Shown here: piece by piece, positions 8,186 to 16,582 of the stretch | Position numbering within the stretch: position 1 is the stretch's first letter | Layout of the letters: each line of letters starts with the position of its first letter | Assembly (NCBI RefSeq): GCF_014648435.1 | Contig: NZ_BMRC01000001.1 | Coordinates: forward strand, 692,481-756,480 | Direction of reading: 5' to 3' | Length of the DNA: 64,000 bases | Origin: Nonomuraea spiralis | Lineage (GTDB): Bacteria > Actinomycetota > Actinomycetes > Streptosporangiales > Streptosporangiaceae | Made by a program: the position numbers and the translations under genes | Notes under the pieces: generated by a model | Seen by the model: only the letters and a program-made list of their open reading frames with translations | What the model was told of the DNA's origin: nothing | The model's database searches: none

Positions 8186-9466
8186 TTGCCGTCCTTCGGC
8201 CGTTCGCTCGCGGTGGTGCTGGTGTCGGGGCTGGCCGCCTGTTCCGCGCCGGGCGCCGCGCCGCCCGCGGGTGTGACGGCCGCCGCCGCCCCCGTCGCGG
8301 CCGTGTCCCGTCCCCCGCTCGTACGCCCGGTGCGGAGCGACTGCTCGCGGGCGGGCGCCCGTGACTTCGACGGCGACGGCCGCGACGACATCGCCCTCGG
8401 CTACCTGGGCACCACCGGTCAGGTGGACGTCCTGGTGGCGGGCAAGGTCATCCGCGTCCCCACGCCGCCGGGGAACAGGATGAAGGGTTTCGGCTGGTCG
8501 GTGACCATGGCCCGGGTCAACGACGACCGCTGCGCCGATCTCGTCGTCGGCACCCGTACCCTCACCGTGGCCGGCAGGAAGGGGGCGGGCGCGGTCTACG
8601 TGCTGCACGGCGGGGCCGCCGCGCCGCCGCGCAGGCTCGTCTCGCCCAGGCCGCAGGAGGACGCGGCGTTCGGCGAGTCCGTCGCCGCCTACGGCGACCT
8701 CGTCGCGATCGGCGCGCCCGGTGAGCGGCCGGGCGGCGCGGTCTACCTGTTCAGGAAGGGCTCGTTCGTCCGGCGCATCACCCAGGACACCCCCGGCGTG
8801 CCGGGCAACTCGGAGGTCGCCGACCGTTTCGGCGACCGCCTCGCCCTCGGCCCGCTCGCCGGCGGCGGCGTGGGCCTCGCGGTCGTCGCCCCCGAGGATC
8901 ACGACGACGGGCCCGGCCGCCAGGACGTCGGCTCCCGCGACGACGCGCCCCTCGGCGCGGTCACCGTCCTGCGCGACGTCACGGCCGCGCGGCTGGCCGG
9001 AGTGCGCCTCCCGCCGCCCGAGGACGAGGGCGGCAGGCCGTGCACCGGCTTCGGGGACAGCCTCGTGTACGTCCCGCGTACCGGTCTGGCCGTGTTCACG
9101 CCGCAGTGCGGCCGGTTGCGGTTCTACGACCTCACCCTCGACCCCATCCGCACGGTGACGACCCTCAGATCGCCGTGGGACGCCGACCTGGCCGCCTCCG
9201 CCGACGGCCGGGTGGCCGCCCTGGGCAGCGATCCCAACGACCCGGCCCTGTTGCTGCTGTCCCCGAAGGACCCGGCCGCCGACCGCAGGCTCGCGGGCGA
9301 CTATCTGGCCCACACCGTCCAGAGGGGGATCGCGTTCAGCGGGGGCCGGATCGTGATCCCGCTGGAGGGAGCGGCCGACGTGGCCGTCGTCGATCCCGCC
9401 ACCGGGAAGGCCGACCTGGTCAAGACCGCGACCGGCGACCTCTTCGTCAAGGCCGTCGCGGGCTGA
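8186..9466 (+). CDS. FG-GAP repeat lipoprotein
   Basis: The product has a lipoprotein signal peptide with lipobox LAAC (Cys19), so it should be anchored on the outer face of the membrane. FG-GAP/integrin-alpha-like blades follow, seen in RDFDGDGRDDIALG near residue 58 and in repeated GESVAAYGDLVAIGAPGE-type units, with the usual acidic calcium-binding loops. The 426-residue length fits a seven-bladed propeller. The start is a TTG with AAGGGGG about 9 bp upstream. It lies 115 bp after the small motif protein on the same strand, possibly in the same transcript. Its 3' end overlaps the convergent cytochrome b gene by 20 bp. The ligand is unknown. Confidence 0.8.
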   Translation: MPSFGRSLAVVLVSGLAACSAPGAAPPAGVTAAAAPVAAVSRPPLVRPVRSDCSRAGARDFDGDGRDDIALGYLGTTGQVDVLVAGKVIRVPTPPGNRMKGFGWSVTMARVNDDRCADLVVGTRTLTVAGRKGAGAVYVLHGGAAAPPRRLVSPRPQEDAAFGESVAAYGDLVAIGAPGERPGGAVYLFRKGSFVRRITQDTPGVPGNSEVADRFGDRLALGPLAGGGVGLAVVAPEDHDDGPGRQDVGSRDDAPLGAVTVLRDVTAARLAGVRLPPPEDEGGRPCTGFGDSLVYVPRTGLAVFTPQCGRLRFYDLTLDPIRTVTTLRSPWDADLAASADGRVAALGSDPNDPALLLLSPKDPAADRRLAGDYLAHTVQRGIAFSGGRIVIPLEGAADVAVVDPATGKADLVKTATGDLFVKAVAG

Positions 9467-10844
9467 GGGCGGCCGGCTGCCGCTCGTGCTCGACGGGCAT
9501 CGGACGTTCGTGGAACCCGCCCTCCGCGCCGCGGACGATCACGCCGCTCTCCTGACCGTGCTCCAGGACGTGCCGGTCCTGGAGCCGGAGGCCCAGGCAG
9601 AGCCGGTACGTCAGCCAGAACGCGATGACCGGGCCGAGGAGCACGGCGTACCTGAAGAAGATCGTCACGGCCTCCACCGAGAGGTGGAACTGGTGGGCGA
9701 GCTGGTCGTTGGCCGCCGCGGCCCACAGCAGCCCGTAGAAACCGACGCCGGCCGCCGCGACGGCGGTCCGTACGGGCGCCTCGCGCGGCCGGTCCAGTAC
9801 GGCGGGACCGGTGAGCTCGGCGGCCAGGCGGCTCCGGCTCTTGGGCCGGCCGAGCGCGTCCCGCCGGGTCAGGCGCCGCAGGACGAGCCGCTCGCCCAGC
9901 GGGTAGCCGGCCAGGACGGTGAAGAACACACCGGGCATCACCAGCGCGGGGACCAGGACCGCGAGGCTGAGCGTGTACCCCCCGATCGTCAGCTCCCATC
10001 CCGGCATGATCCGCAGGGCGCCGTCGAGGAAGCCCATGTACCAGTCGGGCACCGACCCGGCCGAGATCTGACCGGGGCCGGCGGGGCCGTACAGCCAGAT
10101 CGGGGCGATCTGGAAGGCCAGCCCGAGGATGACGAGCACCCCGATCGTCGCGCCCGCCATCAGCGGGCGGGCGCCGGGGCGGCCCGGCGCCGACGCGCCG
10201 AACCGCGAGTGCCCGTGCCGCCGCACCAGCCGTTCGCGGGCGGCCAGCAGCACGGCGATGGCGGCCGGGACCACCAGCACGTGCGCCCAGTACATCGTGG
10301 GGATGATGGTGTCGCCGGGGAACTGCGCGCCGAAGAGCAGCTGGCTCGCGTACGAACCCACGACGGGGATGGACAGCAGGGCCGACTGGATCAGCCACAG
10401 GCTCCCGCCCGAGAGCATGTCGTCGGGCAGGACGTTGCCGGTCTCCCCCGCGGCCATCCCCAGCGGCAGCAGCGTCACCCAGATCAGCCATTGCGGCACG
10501 CGCGGCCGGCGGAACGCGGCGGTGACGAACATCCGCAACAACTGGAGCGCGACGGCCGCCACGAACACCAGCGCCGACCAGTGGTGCACCTGGCGGACGA
10601 AGAGGCCGCCGCGCACCTCCAGGCTCAGCCGCATCGCCGAGTCGAACGCCCGGCTGACCGGGACGCCGTTCAGCGGCGTGTAGACGCCCTGGTAGAGCAC
10701 CGGGGACATGTCGGGGTCGAAGAACACCATGAGAAACACCCCGGTCACCAGCAGGACGGCGAAGGACCAGATCGCCACCTCGCCGAACATGAACGACCAA
10801 TGACCGAGCCCTGACAACTGACGCTTCCGTACCGGCGAGCGCAT
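9447..10844 (-). CDS. Stand-alone cytochrome b (QcrB paralogue) lacking two haem-ligand histidines
   Basis: The 465-residue membrane protein is homologous to actinobacterial QcrB (GHWSFMFGEVA near 14, RQVHHWSALVFVAAVA near 85, quinol-site motif PDWYMGF). The ATG at 10844 is chosen because AGGAGG lies just upstream. Ligand check: His87 and His188 are present, but the partner 14 residues after His87 is Gln101, and the positions 14-15 after His188 are Ala202-Arg203. In cytochrome b these partners hold haem bH, so this protein may bind only the bL-type haem. No Rieske protein or cytochrome c gene is adjacent, so this is not the main bc1 operon. It is probably a diverged quinol-reactive membrane protein; the role is unknown. 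Confidence 0.8.
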   Translation of the reverse strand: MRSPVRKRQLSGLGHWSFMFGEVAIWSFAVLLVTGVFLMVFFDPDMSPVLYQGVYTPLNGVPVSRAFDSAMRLSLEVRGGLFVRQVHHWSALVFVAAVALQLLRMFVTAAFRRPRVPQWLIWVTLLPLGMAAGETGNVLPDDMLSGGSLWLIQSALLSIPVVGSYASQLLFGAQFPGDTIIPTMYWAHVLVVPAAIAVLLAARERLVRRHGHSRFGASAPGRPGARPLMAGATIGVLVILGLAFQIAPIWLYGPAGPGQISAGSVPDWYMGFLDGALRIMPGWELTIGGYTLSLAVLVPALVMPGVFFTVLAGYPLGERLVLRRLTRRDALGRPKSRSRLAAELTGPAVLDRPREAPVRTAVAAAGVGFYGLLWAAAANDQLAHQFHLSVEAVTIFFRYAVLLGPVIAFWLTYRLCLGLRLQDRHVLEHGQESGVIVRGAEGGFHERPMPVEHERQPAALSPRRP

Positions 10845-10953
10845 GGGACCCTCCTCGTTTCCTCTTCGCCCTCTTGACGGCATCGGCCGCCGAGATGTGA
10901 CGTGCGAGAGGATTTCGGCGAGGGTGAGTTACGTCATAGGCGACCCCGAGTGA

Positions 10954-11685
10954 TCAGGAGACGGCCTTGCCGAGCAGGTCGGCGAGCTCGACGGGGGCCG
11001 ACACCATCGGCCAGTGTCCCGTGGGCAGGTCGAAGCGCCGCCACGGAGACCGGCTCAGGTAGGCGAGCATGGGTAGTCCGGCGTCCAGCAGGCGCGTGAA
11101 GTCGTGGCAGGCGATCAGGACGCGGTCCACGTCGGCGCCGGGCTCGGCCGGCCCGGTCAGGGGCTGGGTGTAGGTGCCGAACGGCTGAGGGGTGGCACGC
11201 GCGCGCAGCGCGTCCAGTCGGTCCGCGTCGAGCCCGTCGGTGCTGCTGCTGGACAGGCCCAGGACCGCCTCGAACGACAGCCGCCAGCCGTCGCCGGAGG
11301 CGGCGACCTGCTCGCGTAGCCGCTCTGCCGCCTGGGGCGGTATGAGGTCCATCATGCTCATGCCGTCGGTGAACGGGGCGCCGTCCACGTAGACCACGCG
11401 CGCCAGCCGGTCGCCGAGGCGTCCGGCCGCTCCGGTGACCGGGGCGGCGGCGTAGCTGTGGGCGACCAGTGTGACGTCGCGCAGGTCGTCGCGTTCGACG
11501 AATGCGGTGATGTCCTCGATGTGCGTGTTCAGGTCCGTCTGCGGGCCGCCCCGGCCGGCCTGCTCGGCCAGGCCCGTCAGGGTCAGCGGCAACGCGGTGT
11601 GGCCCTGCTCCCGCAGCGCGAGGGCGGTGTCTTCCCAGGCCCATGCCCCGAGGCAGGCACCGGGGACGAGGACGAAGTTGGCCAT
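10954..11685 (-). CDS. Alpha/beta hydrolase (esterase EstC/salicylate-esterase type)
   Basis: The 243-residue product has the alpha/beta hydrolase fold: oxyanion-region VLVPGACLGAWAW near residue 5, nucleophile elbow in VAHSYAAAP near 95, and the terminal catalytic histidine in TGHWPM near 222. This small cytosolic type includes plant-like methyl esterases and bacterial carboxylesterases; the substrate cannot be told. GGGAG sits 5 bp before the ATG. It is divergent from a WYL-domain regulator that begins 81 bp away, so that protein is the likely controller. Confidence 0.85.
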   Translation of the reverse strand: MANFVLVPGACLGAWAWEDTALALREQGHTALPLTLTGLAEQAGRGGPQTDLNTHIEDITAFVERDDLRDVTLVAHSYAAAPVTGAAGRLGDRLARVVYVDGAPFTDGMSMMDLIPPQAAERLREQVAASGDGWRLSFEAVLGLSSSSTDGLDADRLDALRARATPQPFGTYTQPLTGPAEPGADVDRVLIACHDFTRLLDAGLPMLAYLSRSPWRRFDLPTGHWPMVSAPVELADLLGKAVS

Positions 11686-11719
11686 GTGATCTCCCAGAAG
11701 TGAGGTACTGCCGGGGAGC

Positions 11720-11732
11720 GTATAGTCGATAC
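11720..11732. promoter_or_regulatory. Imperfect palindrome between hydrolase and WYL regulator
   Basis: GTATAGTCGATAC (arms GTAT/ATAC) lies in the 81-bp divergent intergenic region and is the only AT-richer patch there, so it probably marks the promoters and may be the operator of the WYL protein. No binding consensus is known to me for this regulator. Confidence 0.3.
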
Positions 11733-11766
11733 AGGACAGAATCCGCCCTCAAATGCCGAGTGATCC

Positions 11767-12741
11767 ATGTCGCATCCCCTCACCCGTGTGCTGACCCTGC
11801 TGGAGCTGCTCCAGTCCAACGCCCGGCTCACCGGGGCGGAGCTGGCCGAGCGGCTGGACACCGACGTCCGCACGGTCCGCCGATACACCGCCCACCTGCG
11901 GGAGCTGGGCATCCCGGTGGAGGCCGAGCGCGGCCGGTACGGCGGTTACCGGCTGGCCCGCGGTTACCGGATGCCGCCCCTGGTCCTCACCAACGACGAG
12001 GCACTGGCCGTCGTCCTCGGCCTGCTCGCGGCGGAACGTCTGGGCATGGGCACGGCCGCCCCCGCCAGCGCCGGCGCCCTGGTCAAGATCGAGCGGGTGC
12101 TTCCGCACGCCCTGCGCGAACCGCTCGCCGCCATGAGAGAGACGCTGTCGTTCACCGCCAACGCCGTGAGCGGGGAGGCGCCCGAGACCAGGGTCCTGCT
12201 GTCGCTGGCCCAGGCCTCCCGCTCCCGTACGACCGTCGGCATCGGCCACCGGTCCTGGCGCGAGGAGCACACCGAACGCGACCTCGACCCCTACGGCGTG
12301 GTCTTCCACACCGGCCGCTGGTACGTCGTCGGCCACGACCATCTCCGCGACGGCCTGCGGACGTTCCGCATCGACCGGATCGTCTCCCTCACTCCCCGGG
12401 ACCGCCGCTTCACCGCCCCCGACGGCTTCGACCCGGTGGCCCATCTGACCTCGACCCTGGCCCAGGGCTCCTACCGCTGGCAGGTCGAGGTGACGGTCCA
12501 CGGCCCGCTCGACACGATCGCCCGCCGGGTGCCGCGCTCGGCGGTGACCCTCACCACGCGGCCCGACGGCGTTCTCCTGCGCACGCGGGCGGAGCGGCTG
12601 GACGGCGTGGCACACCTGCTCGCCTCGCTGGAATGGCCCTTCACCGTCCACCAGCCGGACGAACTGCGAGGGGCGCTCAGGAGCCTCGCCGACCGGCTCG
12701 CGGCGATCGCCGCGCAGGGCCCGGCCGGACCACCGCGCTGA
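11767..12741 (+). CDS. HTH/WYL-domain transcriptional regulator (YafY-like)
   Basis: The 324-residue product has an N-terminal HTH_11 domain (LLELLQSNARLTGAELAERL, then TDVRTVRRYTAHLRELGI) at about 8-60 and a C-terminal WYL ligand-sensing domain at about 140-230 (DLDPYGVVFHTGRWYVVGHD). Such proteins usually control the adjacent divergent gene, here an alpha/beta hydrolase. No strong ribosome site precedes the ATG, so translation may be weak or leaderless. A strong hairpin follows its stop. The effector is unknown. Confidence 0.88.
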   Translation: MSHPLTRVLTLLELLQSNARLTGAELAERLDTDVRTVRRYTAHLRELGIPVEAERGRYGGYRLARGYRMPPLVLTNDEALAVVLGLLAAERLGMGTAAPASAGALVKIERVLPHALREPLAAMRETLSFTANAVSGEAPETRVLLSLAQASRSRTTVGIGHRSWREEHTERDLDPYGVVFHTGRWYVVGHDHLRDGLRTFRIDRIVSLTPRDRRFTAPDGFDPVAHLTSTLAQGSYRWQVEVTVHGPLDTIARRVPRSAVTLTTRPDGVLLRTRAERLDGVAHLLASLEWPFTVHQPDELRGALRSLADRLAAIAAQGPAGPPR

Positions 12742-12750
12742 TGGGCGCGC

Positions 12751-12788
12751 CGGCCGGAGTGGCGCTCGGGTACGGGCCACTCCGGCCG
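12751..12788. terminator. Bidirectional hairpin between convergent genes
   Basis: Perfect 13-bp arms, CGGCCGGAGTGGC at 12751-12763 and its complement at 12776-12788, enclose a 12-base loop. The hairpin lies between the stop of the WYL regulator and the stop of the sugar permease. There is no T-run, as is common for terminators in such GC-rich genomes. Confidence 0.7.
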
Positions 12789-12815
12789 GCCGCGGTCAGG
12801 GACGCGGCCGGCGGC

Positions 12816-13625
12816 TCATCCCTTCACCGCTCCGCCGAGCAGCCCGGAGACGAACTGCTTCTGGAAGACGAAGAAGATCAGCATGAGCGGGAGCGTGGCG
12901 AGCAGCGCGCCCAGCATCAGCCCGGAGTAGTCGACGCGGGTCAGCCCGGTGAGGTGGCTGAGCGCGACCGGCAACACGTACTTCTCCTCGCTGGTGAGCA
13001 TGAGCAGGGGCCAGATGAAGGAGTTCCACTGGCTCATGAAGGTGAAGATGACCAGCGCGCCGAGCTGCGGCCGTACGACGGGAAGCACGATCCGGTAGAA
13101 GATGCGCAGGTCGCCCGCGCCGTCGAGGCGTCCGCTCTCGATGAGCTGGTCGGGGAAGTCGAGGAAGGCCTGACGCATGAGGAAGATGCCGAAGGAGTTC
13201 GCCAGGAACGGGATGATGATCGACTCGTAGGAGTCGACCCAGCCGATGCTGGCCATCATCTGGAACAGCGGCACCAGCAGCACCTGGAACGGGATCATCA
13301 TGGTCGCCAGGATCACCGCGAGCAGCAGGCCGCGCCCGCGGAACCGGTACTTGGCCAGGCCGTACCCGCCCATGGCGCTGACCAGCACGGACAGCGCCGT
13401 GTAGACGACGGCCGTGCCGAGACTGTTGAGCACCACGCGGGAGAAGCCGATCGTCTCCTCCAGCGACTTCAGGTTCGCCAGCAGGTCGTCGCCGGGCAGG
13501 AACGGCGGCGGGCTGCGGAACAACTCCGTCGTGTCGTGCGTGGAGGCGACGAACATCCAGTAGAACGGCGCGATGCTGATCACGGCGCCGACTGCCATCA
13601 AGAGCCAGAGCAGCAGGCGTTTCAT
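12816..13625 (-). CDS. Sugar ABC transporter permease (MalG/MsmG-like)
   Basis: This 269-residue inner-membrane permease starts MKRLLLWLLMAVGA and has six predicted helices. The cytoplasmic EAA-type loop near residue 190 (ESGRLDGAGDLRIFYRIVLP) docks the ATPase. It is the last gene of a binding protein-permease-permease operon, and its ATG overlaps the preceding stop by 4 bp. The CUT1 family imports oligosaccharides or glycerol-phosphate-like substrates. No ATPase gene is present nearby, so a shared MsiK-type ATPase elsewhere is expected. Confidence 0.92.
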   Translation of the reverse strand: MKRLLLWLLMAVGAVISIAPFYWMFVASTHDTTELFRSPPPFLPGDDLLANLKSLEETIGFSRVVLNSLGTAVVYTALSVLVSAMGGYGLAKYRFRGRGLLLAVILATMMIPFQVLLVPLFQMMASIGWVDSYESIIIPFLANSFGIFLMRQAFLDFPDQLIESGRLDGAGDLRIFYRIVLPVVRPQLGALVIFTFMSQWNSFIWPLLMLTSEEKYVLPVALSHLTGLTRVDYSGLMLGALLATLPLMLIFFVFQKQFVSGLLGGAVKG

Positions 13626-14473
13626 GCCTTCTCCTTCCCGAACCACTTGAACTGGGCGTAGGAGAGCACCCCGATGAGCAGCACCACCACCCAGGCCATC
13701 GCGGCGGCGTAACCGAAGTCGAACTGCTTGAAGCCGACCTGGTAGAGCAGCAGGATCGGGGACGTGGTCGCGTCGTCGGGGCCGCCGTCGGTGAGCAGCT
13801 TGTTCTCGTCGAACAGTTGCAGCGTGCCGATCGTCGAGGTGATCGAGCAGAACAGGATCACCGGCTTGAGCTGCGGCACGATCACGCTGACGAACGTGCG
13901 CAGCGGCCCGGCCCCGTCGATCGCGGACGCCTCGTACTGCTCCTTGCCGATCGCCTGCAACCCGGCCAGCAGGATGATCATGTTGTAGCCGGTCCACCGC
14001 CAGGTGATGGACCCGATCAGCGCCACCCGCGCCCAGAGGGGGTCGTCCAGCCAGGCGATCTCGACGCCGAGCAACTGGTTGACCATGCCGCCGTCGGTAC
14101 GCAGCAGCACCCGGAACACCACCGCGTACGCGACCAGCGTCGTCACGGCGGGCAGGAAGTACGCGATCCGCAACGTGGAACGGAACCGCAACCACGACTG
14201 GTTGAGCACGAACGCCAGGGCCAGCGCCAGCCCGATCATGATCGGCACCTGGATGACCAGGATCAGCCCGACGTTGATCAGGGACTGCAGGAACCTGTCG
14301 TCGTGCAGCAACCGCTGGTAGTTGTCCAGGCCCGCCCATTCGGTGACGCCGTCCTCGGTGCGTTGCAGGCTCTGCCAGAGGCTGGCGCCGAGCGGGTAGG
14401 CGAAGAAGAGCGCCAGCAGCGCAGCGGCGGGCCCCGCGAAAACCCAGGGGACCAGACGGCGCCGAACGATCAC
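13622..14473 (-). CDS. Sugar ABC transporter permease (MalF/MsmF-like)
   Basis: The 283-residue permease has a typical CUT1 N-terminus (PWVFAGPAAALLALFFAYPL) and an EAA loop (EASAIDGAGPLRTFVSVIVP) near residue 185. It starts with a GTG that overlaps the binding-protein stop (GTGA), and its own stop overlaps the next permease start, so all three genes are translationally coupled. It forms the transmembrane heterodimer with the downstream MalG-like protein. Confidence 0.92.
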   Translation of the reverse strand: MIVRRRLVPWVFAGPAAALLALFFAYPLGASLWQSLQRTEDGVTEWAGLDNYQRLLHDDRFLQSLINVGLILVIQVPIMIGLALALAFVLNQSWLRFRSTLRIAYFLPAVTTLVAYAVVFRVLLRTDGGMVNQLLGVEIAWLDDPLWARVALIGSITWRWTGYNMIILLAGLQAIGKEQYEASAIDGAGPLRTFVSVIVPQLKPVILFCSITSTIGTLQLFDENKLLTDGGPDDATTSPILLLYQVGFKQFDFGYAAAMAWVVVLLIGVLSYAQFKWFGKEKA

Positions 14474-15786
14474 GCGATCTCCCGCTTCGTCGCGGACGCG
14501 AGCTGCTCGGCCGCCTCGTCGAGCACGGCCTTGGGGTCCTTCCCGCCCACCACGGCCCGCTGGAGCAGCTTCTTCAGCAGCTCGCTGGCCTCGGCGTCGT
14601 CATCGGTCGACTCCACGGCCGGGATGTCGCGCACCTGGTCGGCGAAGATCTTGTTGACCGGCTGCCCGCCGAAGTACTCGACCGGCTCGGAGAAGTACGG
14701 GTCGGCCAGCGCGGGCAGGTACGCGGGGAACAGCGACTCCTGCTTCATCATCGACAACTGGCTGTCCTTGTTCGCCGTGACGAACTCGACGAACGCCCAC
14801 GCCGCCTGCTGGTTTTTGGTCTGGCCCGTGACCGCCAGCATCGAACCCCCGTTGGCCGAGGTACGGACCCCACCCGCCTCGAACGCGGGCAGCGGGATCA
14901 CCCCGAACTTGCCCTTGAGCTCGGGCATCTCCGACGTCAGCGTGCCCGTCCACCAGACCGCGGTCGGGGCGACGGCGGCCTTGCCCTCCTTGGTCGCGGT
15001 GACCCGGCCGTCCCAGCCCTTCTCGTTCTGCAGCAGGCCCTTCTCGTTCAGGGTCTTGATCAACGTCAGCGCCTTGACCGCGGCGGGCGTGTTGACCGCG
15101 ATCTTGCCGTCCACGAACATGCCCTGCTTCTGCTGCTGCAACAGCGTGGTGAAGAACGGCGCGCTGTTGCCCAGGTCGGAGACCATCAGCTTCTTGCCGG
15201 TCTTCGCCTTCAGCGTCTCGCCGGCCTTGACCAGGTCGTCCCAGGTCTGGATGTCGTCGGCCTTGATCCCGGCCTGCTCGAAGTAGTCACGCCGGTAGAA
15301 CAGCCCGACCGGCGCGGAGTCCCACGGCATCGCGAACAGCTTGCCGCCCTCGCCGGAGGCGGTCCGCCACTTGGCCGGGTCGAAGTCCGCCTTGAGCTTG
15401 CCGGCGACCGGGACGAGGTCGGCCAGGCCGTTGGGGAAGTTCTTGGCGTAGCCGGCGACCCGCTCGTCCTCCAGGTGCACGACGTCGGGCAGGCCCGTAC
15501 CCGACTGGAGGCCGACCGTGACCTTCTCGTAGATGTTGTCGTAGCCGACGTCGGTCACGTCGATCTTCACCTTCGGGTGGAGCTTGGTGAACTCGGGCGC
15601 GAGCCGCTTCAGCGCCGTGGCGCCGACGTCGAACGACCACACCTTGACCTCGCCGGACAGCTCGGCGGGGGTGGACGCGGCGATCGCGGGGGCAGGGCGC
15701 TGGCCCGCGCCCGTGCCGCCGGTGGCACACCCGGCAGCGAGAAGTCCGGTGGCGAGCAGCCCGGCCGCGATTCTGTGGATCTTCAC
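14470..15786 (-). CDS. Sugar-binding lipoprotein of ABC importer
   Basis: The 438-residue product has a lipoprotein signal peptide with lipobox LAAGC (Cys20), then a family 1 solute-binding fold (VKVWSFDVGATALKRLAPEF, later FAMPWDSAPVGLFYRRDYF). The GTG at 15786 is chosen because AAGAGGT lies 5-6 bp upstream and the signal peptide then begins at once; upstream in-frame starts would add an unnatural polar extension. It captures a sugar outside the membrane for the two permeases downstream. Repeats in the upstream region suggest a local repressor site, but no LacI, GntR or ROK regulator gene is adjacent. The substrate is not predictable from sequence. Confidence 0.93.
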   Translation of the reverse strand: MKIHRIAAGLLATGLLAAGCATGGTGAGQRPAPAIAASTPAELSGEVKVWSFDVGATALKRLAPEFTKLHPKVKIDVTDVGYDNIYEKVTVGLQSGTGLPDVVHLEDERVAGYAKNFPNGLADLVPVAGKLKADFDPAKWRTASGEGGKLFAMPWDSAPVGLFYRRDYFEQAGIKADDIQTWDDLVKAGETLKAKTGKKLMVSDLGNSAPFFTTLLQQQKQGMFVDGKIAVNTPAAVKALTLIKTLNEKGLLQNEKGWDGRVTATKEGKAAVAPTAVWWTGTLTSEMPELKGKFGVIPLPAFEAGGVRTSANGGSMLAVTGQTKNQQAAWAFVEFVTANKDSQLSMMKQESLFPAYLPALADPYFSEPVEYFGGQPVNKIFADQVRDIPAVESTDDDAEASELLKKLLQRAVVGGKDPKAVLDEAAEQLASATKREIA

Positions 15787-15818
15787 GGTGACCTCTTGGA
15801 TCTGTAGCATGTCACACT

Positions 15819-15854
15819 CTGAATACTGAGTGCTGAGTAAAGTACGCTGAATAC
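15819..15854. promoter_or_regulatory. Repeat-rich control region upstream of sugar importer
   Basis: CTGAATAC occurs at 15819-15826 and again at 15847-15854, exactly 28 bp apart. Between them CTGAGT is directly repeated (CTGAGTGCTGAGT). This AT-richer patch lies 33 bp upstream of the binding-protein start and probably holds its promoter and an operator for a regulator coded elsewhere. Confidence 0.4.
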
Positions 15855-15986
15855 GCGCGGTGCACCAGAGGTGAATGTGGAACAACCCTCCGGATCTCCG
15901 TCCGGCGAGAGTCCGGTCGCGGGTTGTGCGCCGCTCCCCCGGTGGCGATGATCAGTCATTCGCGCCGTGGAGAGAGGGGAGCCCGC

Positions 15987-16542
15987 ATGGGGAACGTGCT
16001 GCTGACAGGGGCCACAGGAGGTATCGGAACAGCGCTGGTCAGCGCTCTGGAGGCGGCCGGGCACCGGGTGATCGCCGTGGGCCGCGGCGTCGGGCGGCTG
16101 GCCGTGCCCGGGATCGAGGCCGACCTCGCCGACCCCTTGTCCCTGGCCGCCGCCGTGGGAGAGCTGACGGACGTACGGGCGGTGGTGCACTGCGCCGGGA
16201 TCTCGCCAGTCGAGGCCGTCGCCGAGTCCGGCCCCGACACCTGGCGGCGCACGATGGCGGTGAACGTGGCCTCCGCCGCCGAGCTGGTACGGCTCGCGCT
16301 GCCCGCGTTGCGGCGCGCCAAGGGGCACGTGATCTTCGTCAACGCCTCCCCCGGGCTGACCGGGGTCGCCCGCGGCCACGGCGACCGACCTGCTGGGCGA
16401 GGTCAGGAACGCCTTCGGGCGGCCGTACGACCCGCAGGCGTGCATCCGGCCGGAGTCGCTGGCCGCGATGGTCGTCTGGGCGCTGGCCGCGCCGGCCGAC
16501 TCCTACGCCTGCGAGCTGTCCGTGCTGCCGTCGCCACGCTGA
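15987..16542 (+). pseudogene. Broken short-chain dehydrogenase/reductase, catalytic core deleted
   Basis: The first part reads as a normal SDR: NAD(P) site TGATGGIGTALV near residue 8, the VVHCAGIS strand and the VNVAS helix, ending at FVNASPGLTGVARG. From about 16378 the homologous reading continues in another frame as ATDLLGEVRNAFGRPYD and then PESLAAMVVWALAAP to a TGA at 16540-16542. The segment that should carry the YxxxK active site (about 40 residues) is missing, and the total length is not a multiple of three. An internal deletion with frame change explains both facts. A GGGGAG site precedes the ATG, so the gene was once functional. A misassembly is the alternative. Confidence 0.75.
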
Positions 16543-16582
16543 ATCCGCCGCCTGACCGGGTGAGCCCGGCCCCGGCTGCGGG

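Noticed and set aside
10898..10936. TGACGT/ACGTCA pair upstream of cytochrome b
   Set aside because: The arms are only 6 bp with a 27-bp spacer, so chance is likely.
12751..12788. Hairpin as a mobile-element inverted end
   Set aside because: It has no partner copy and lies exactly between two convergent stops, so a terminator explains it.
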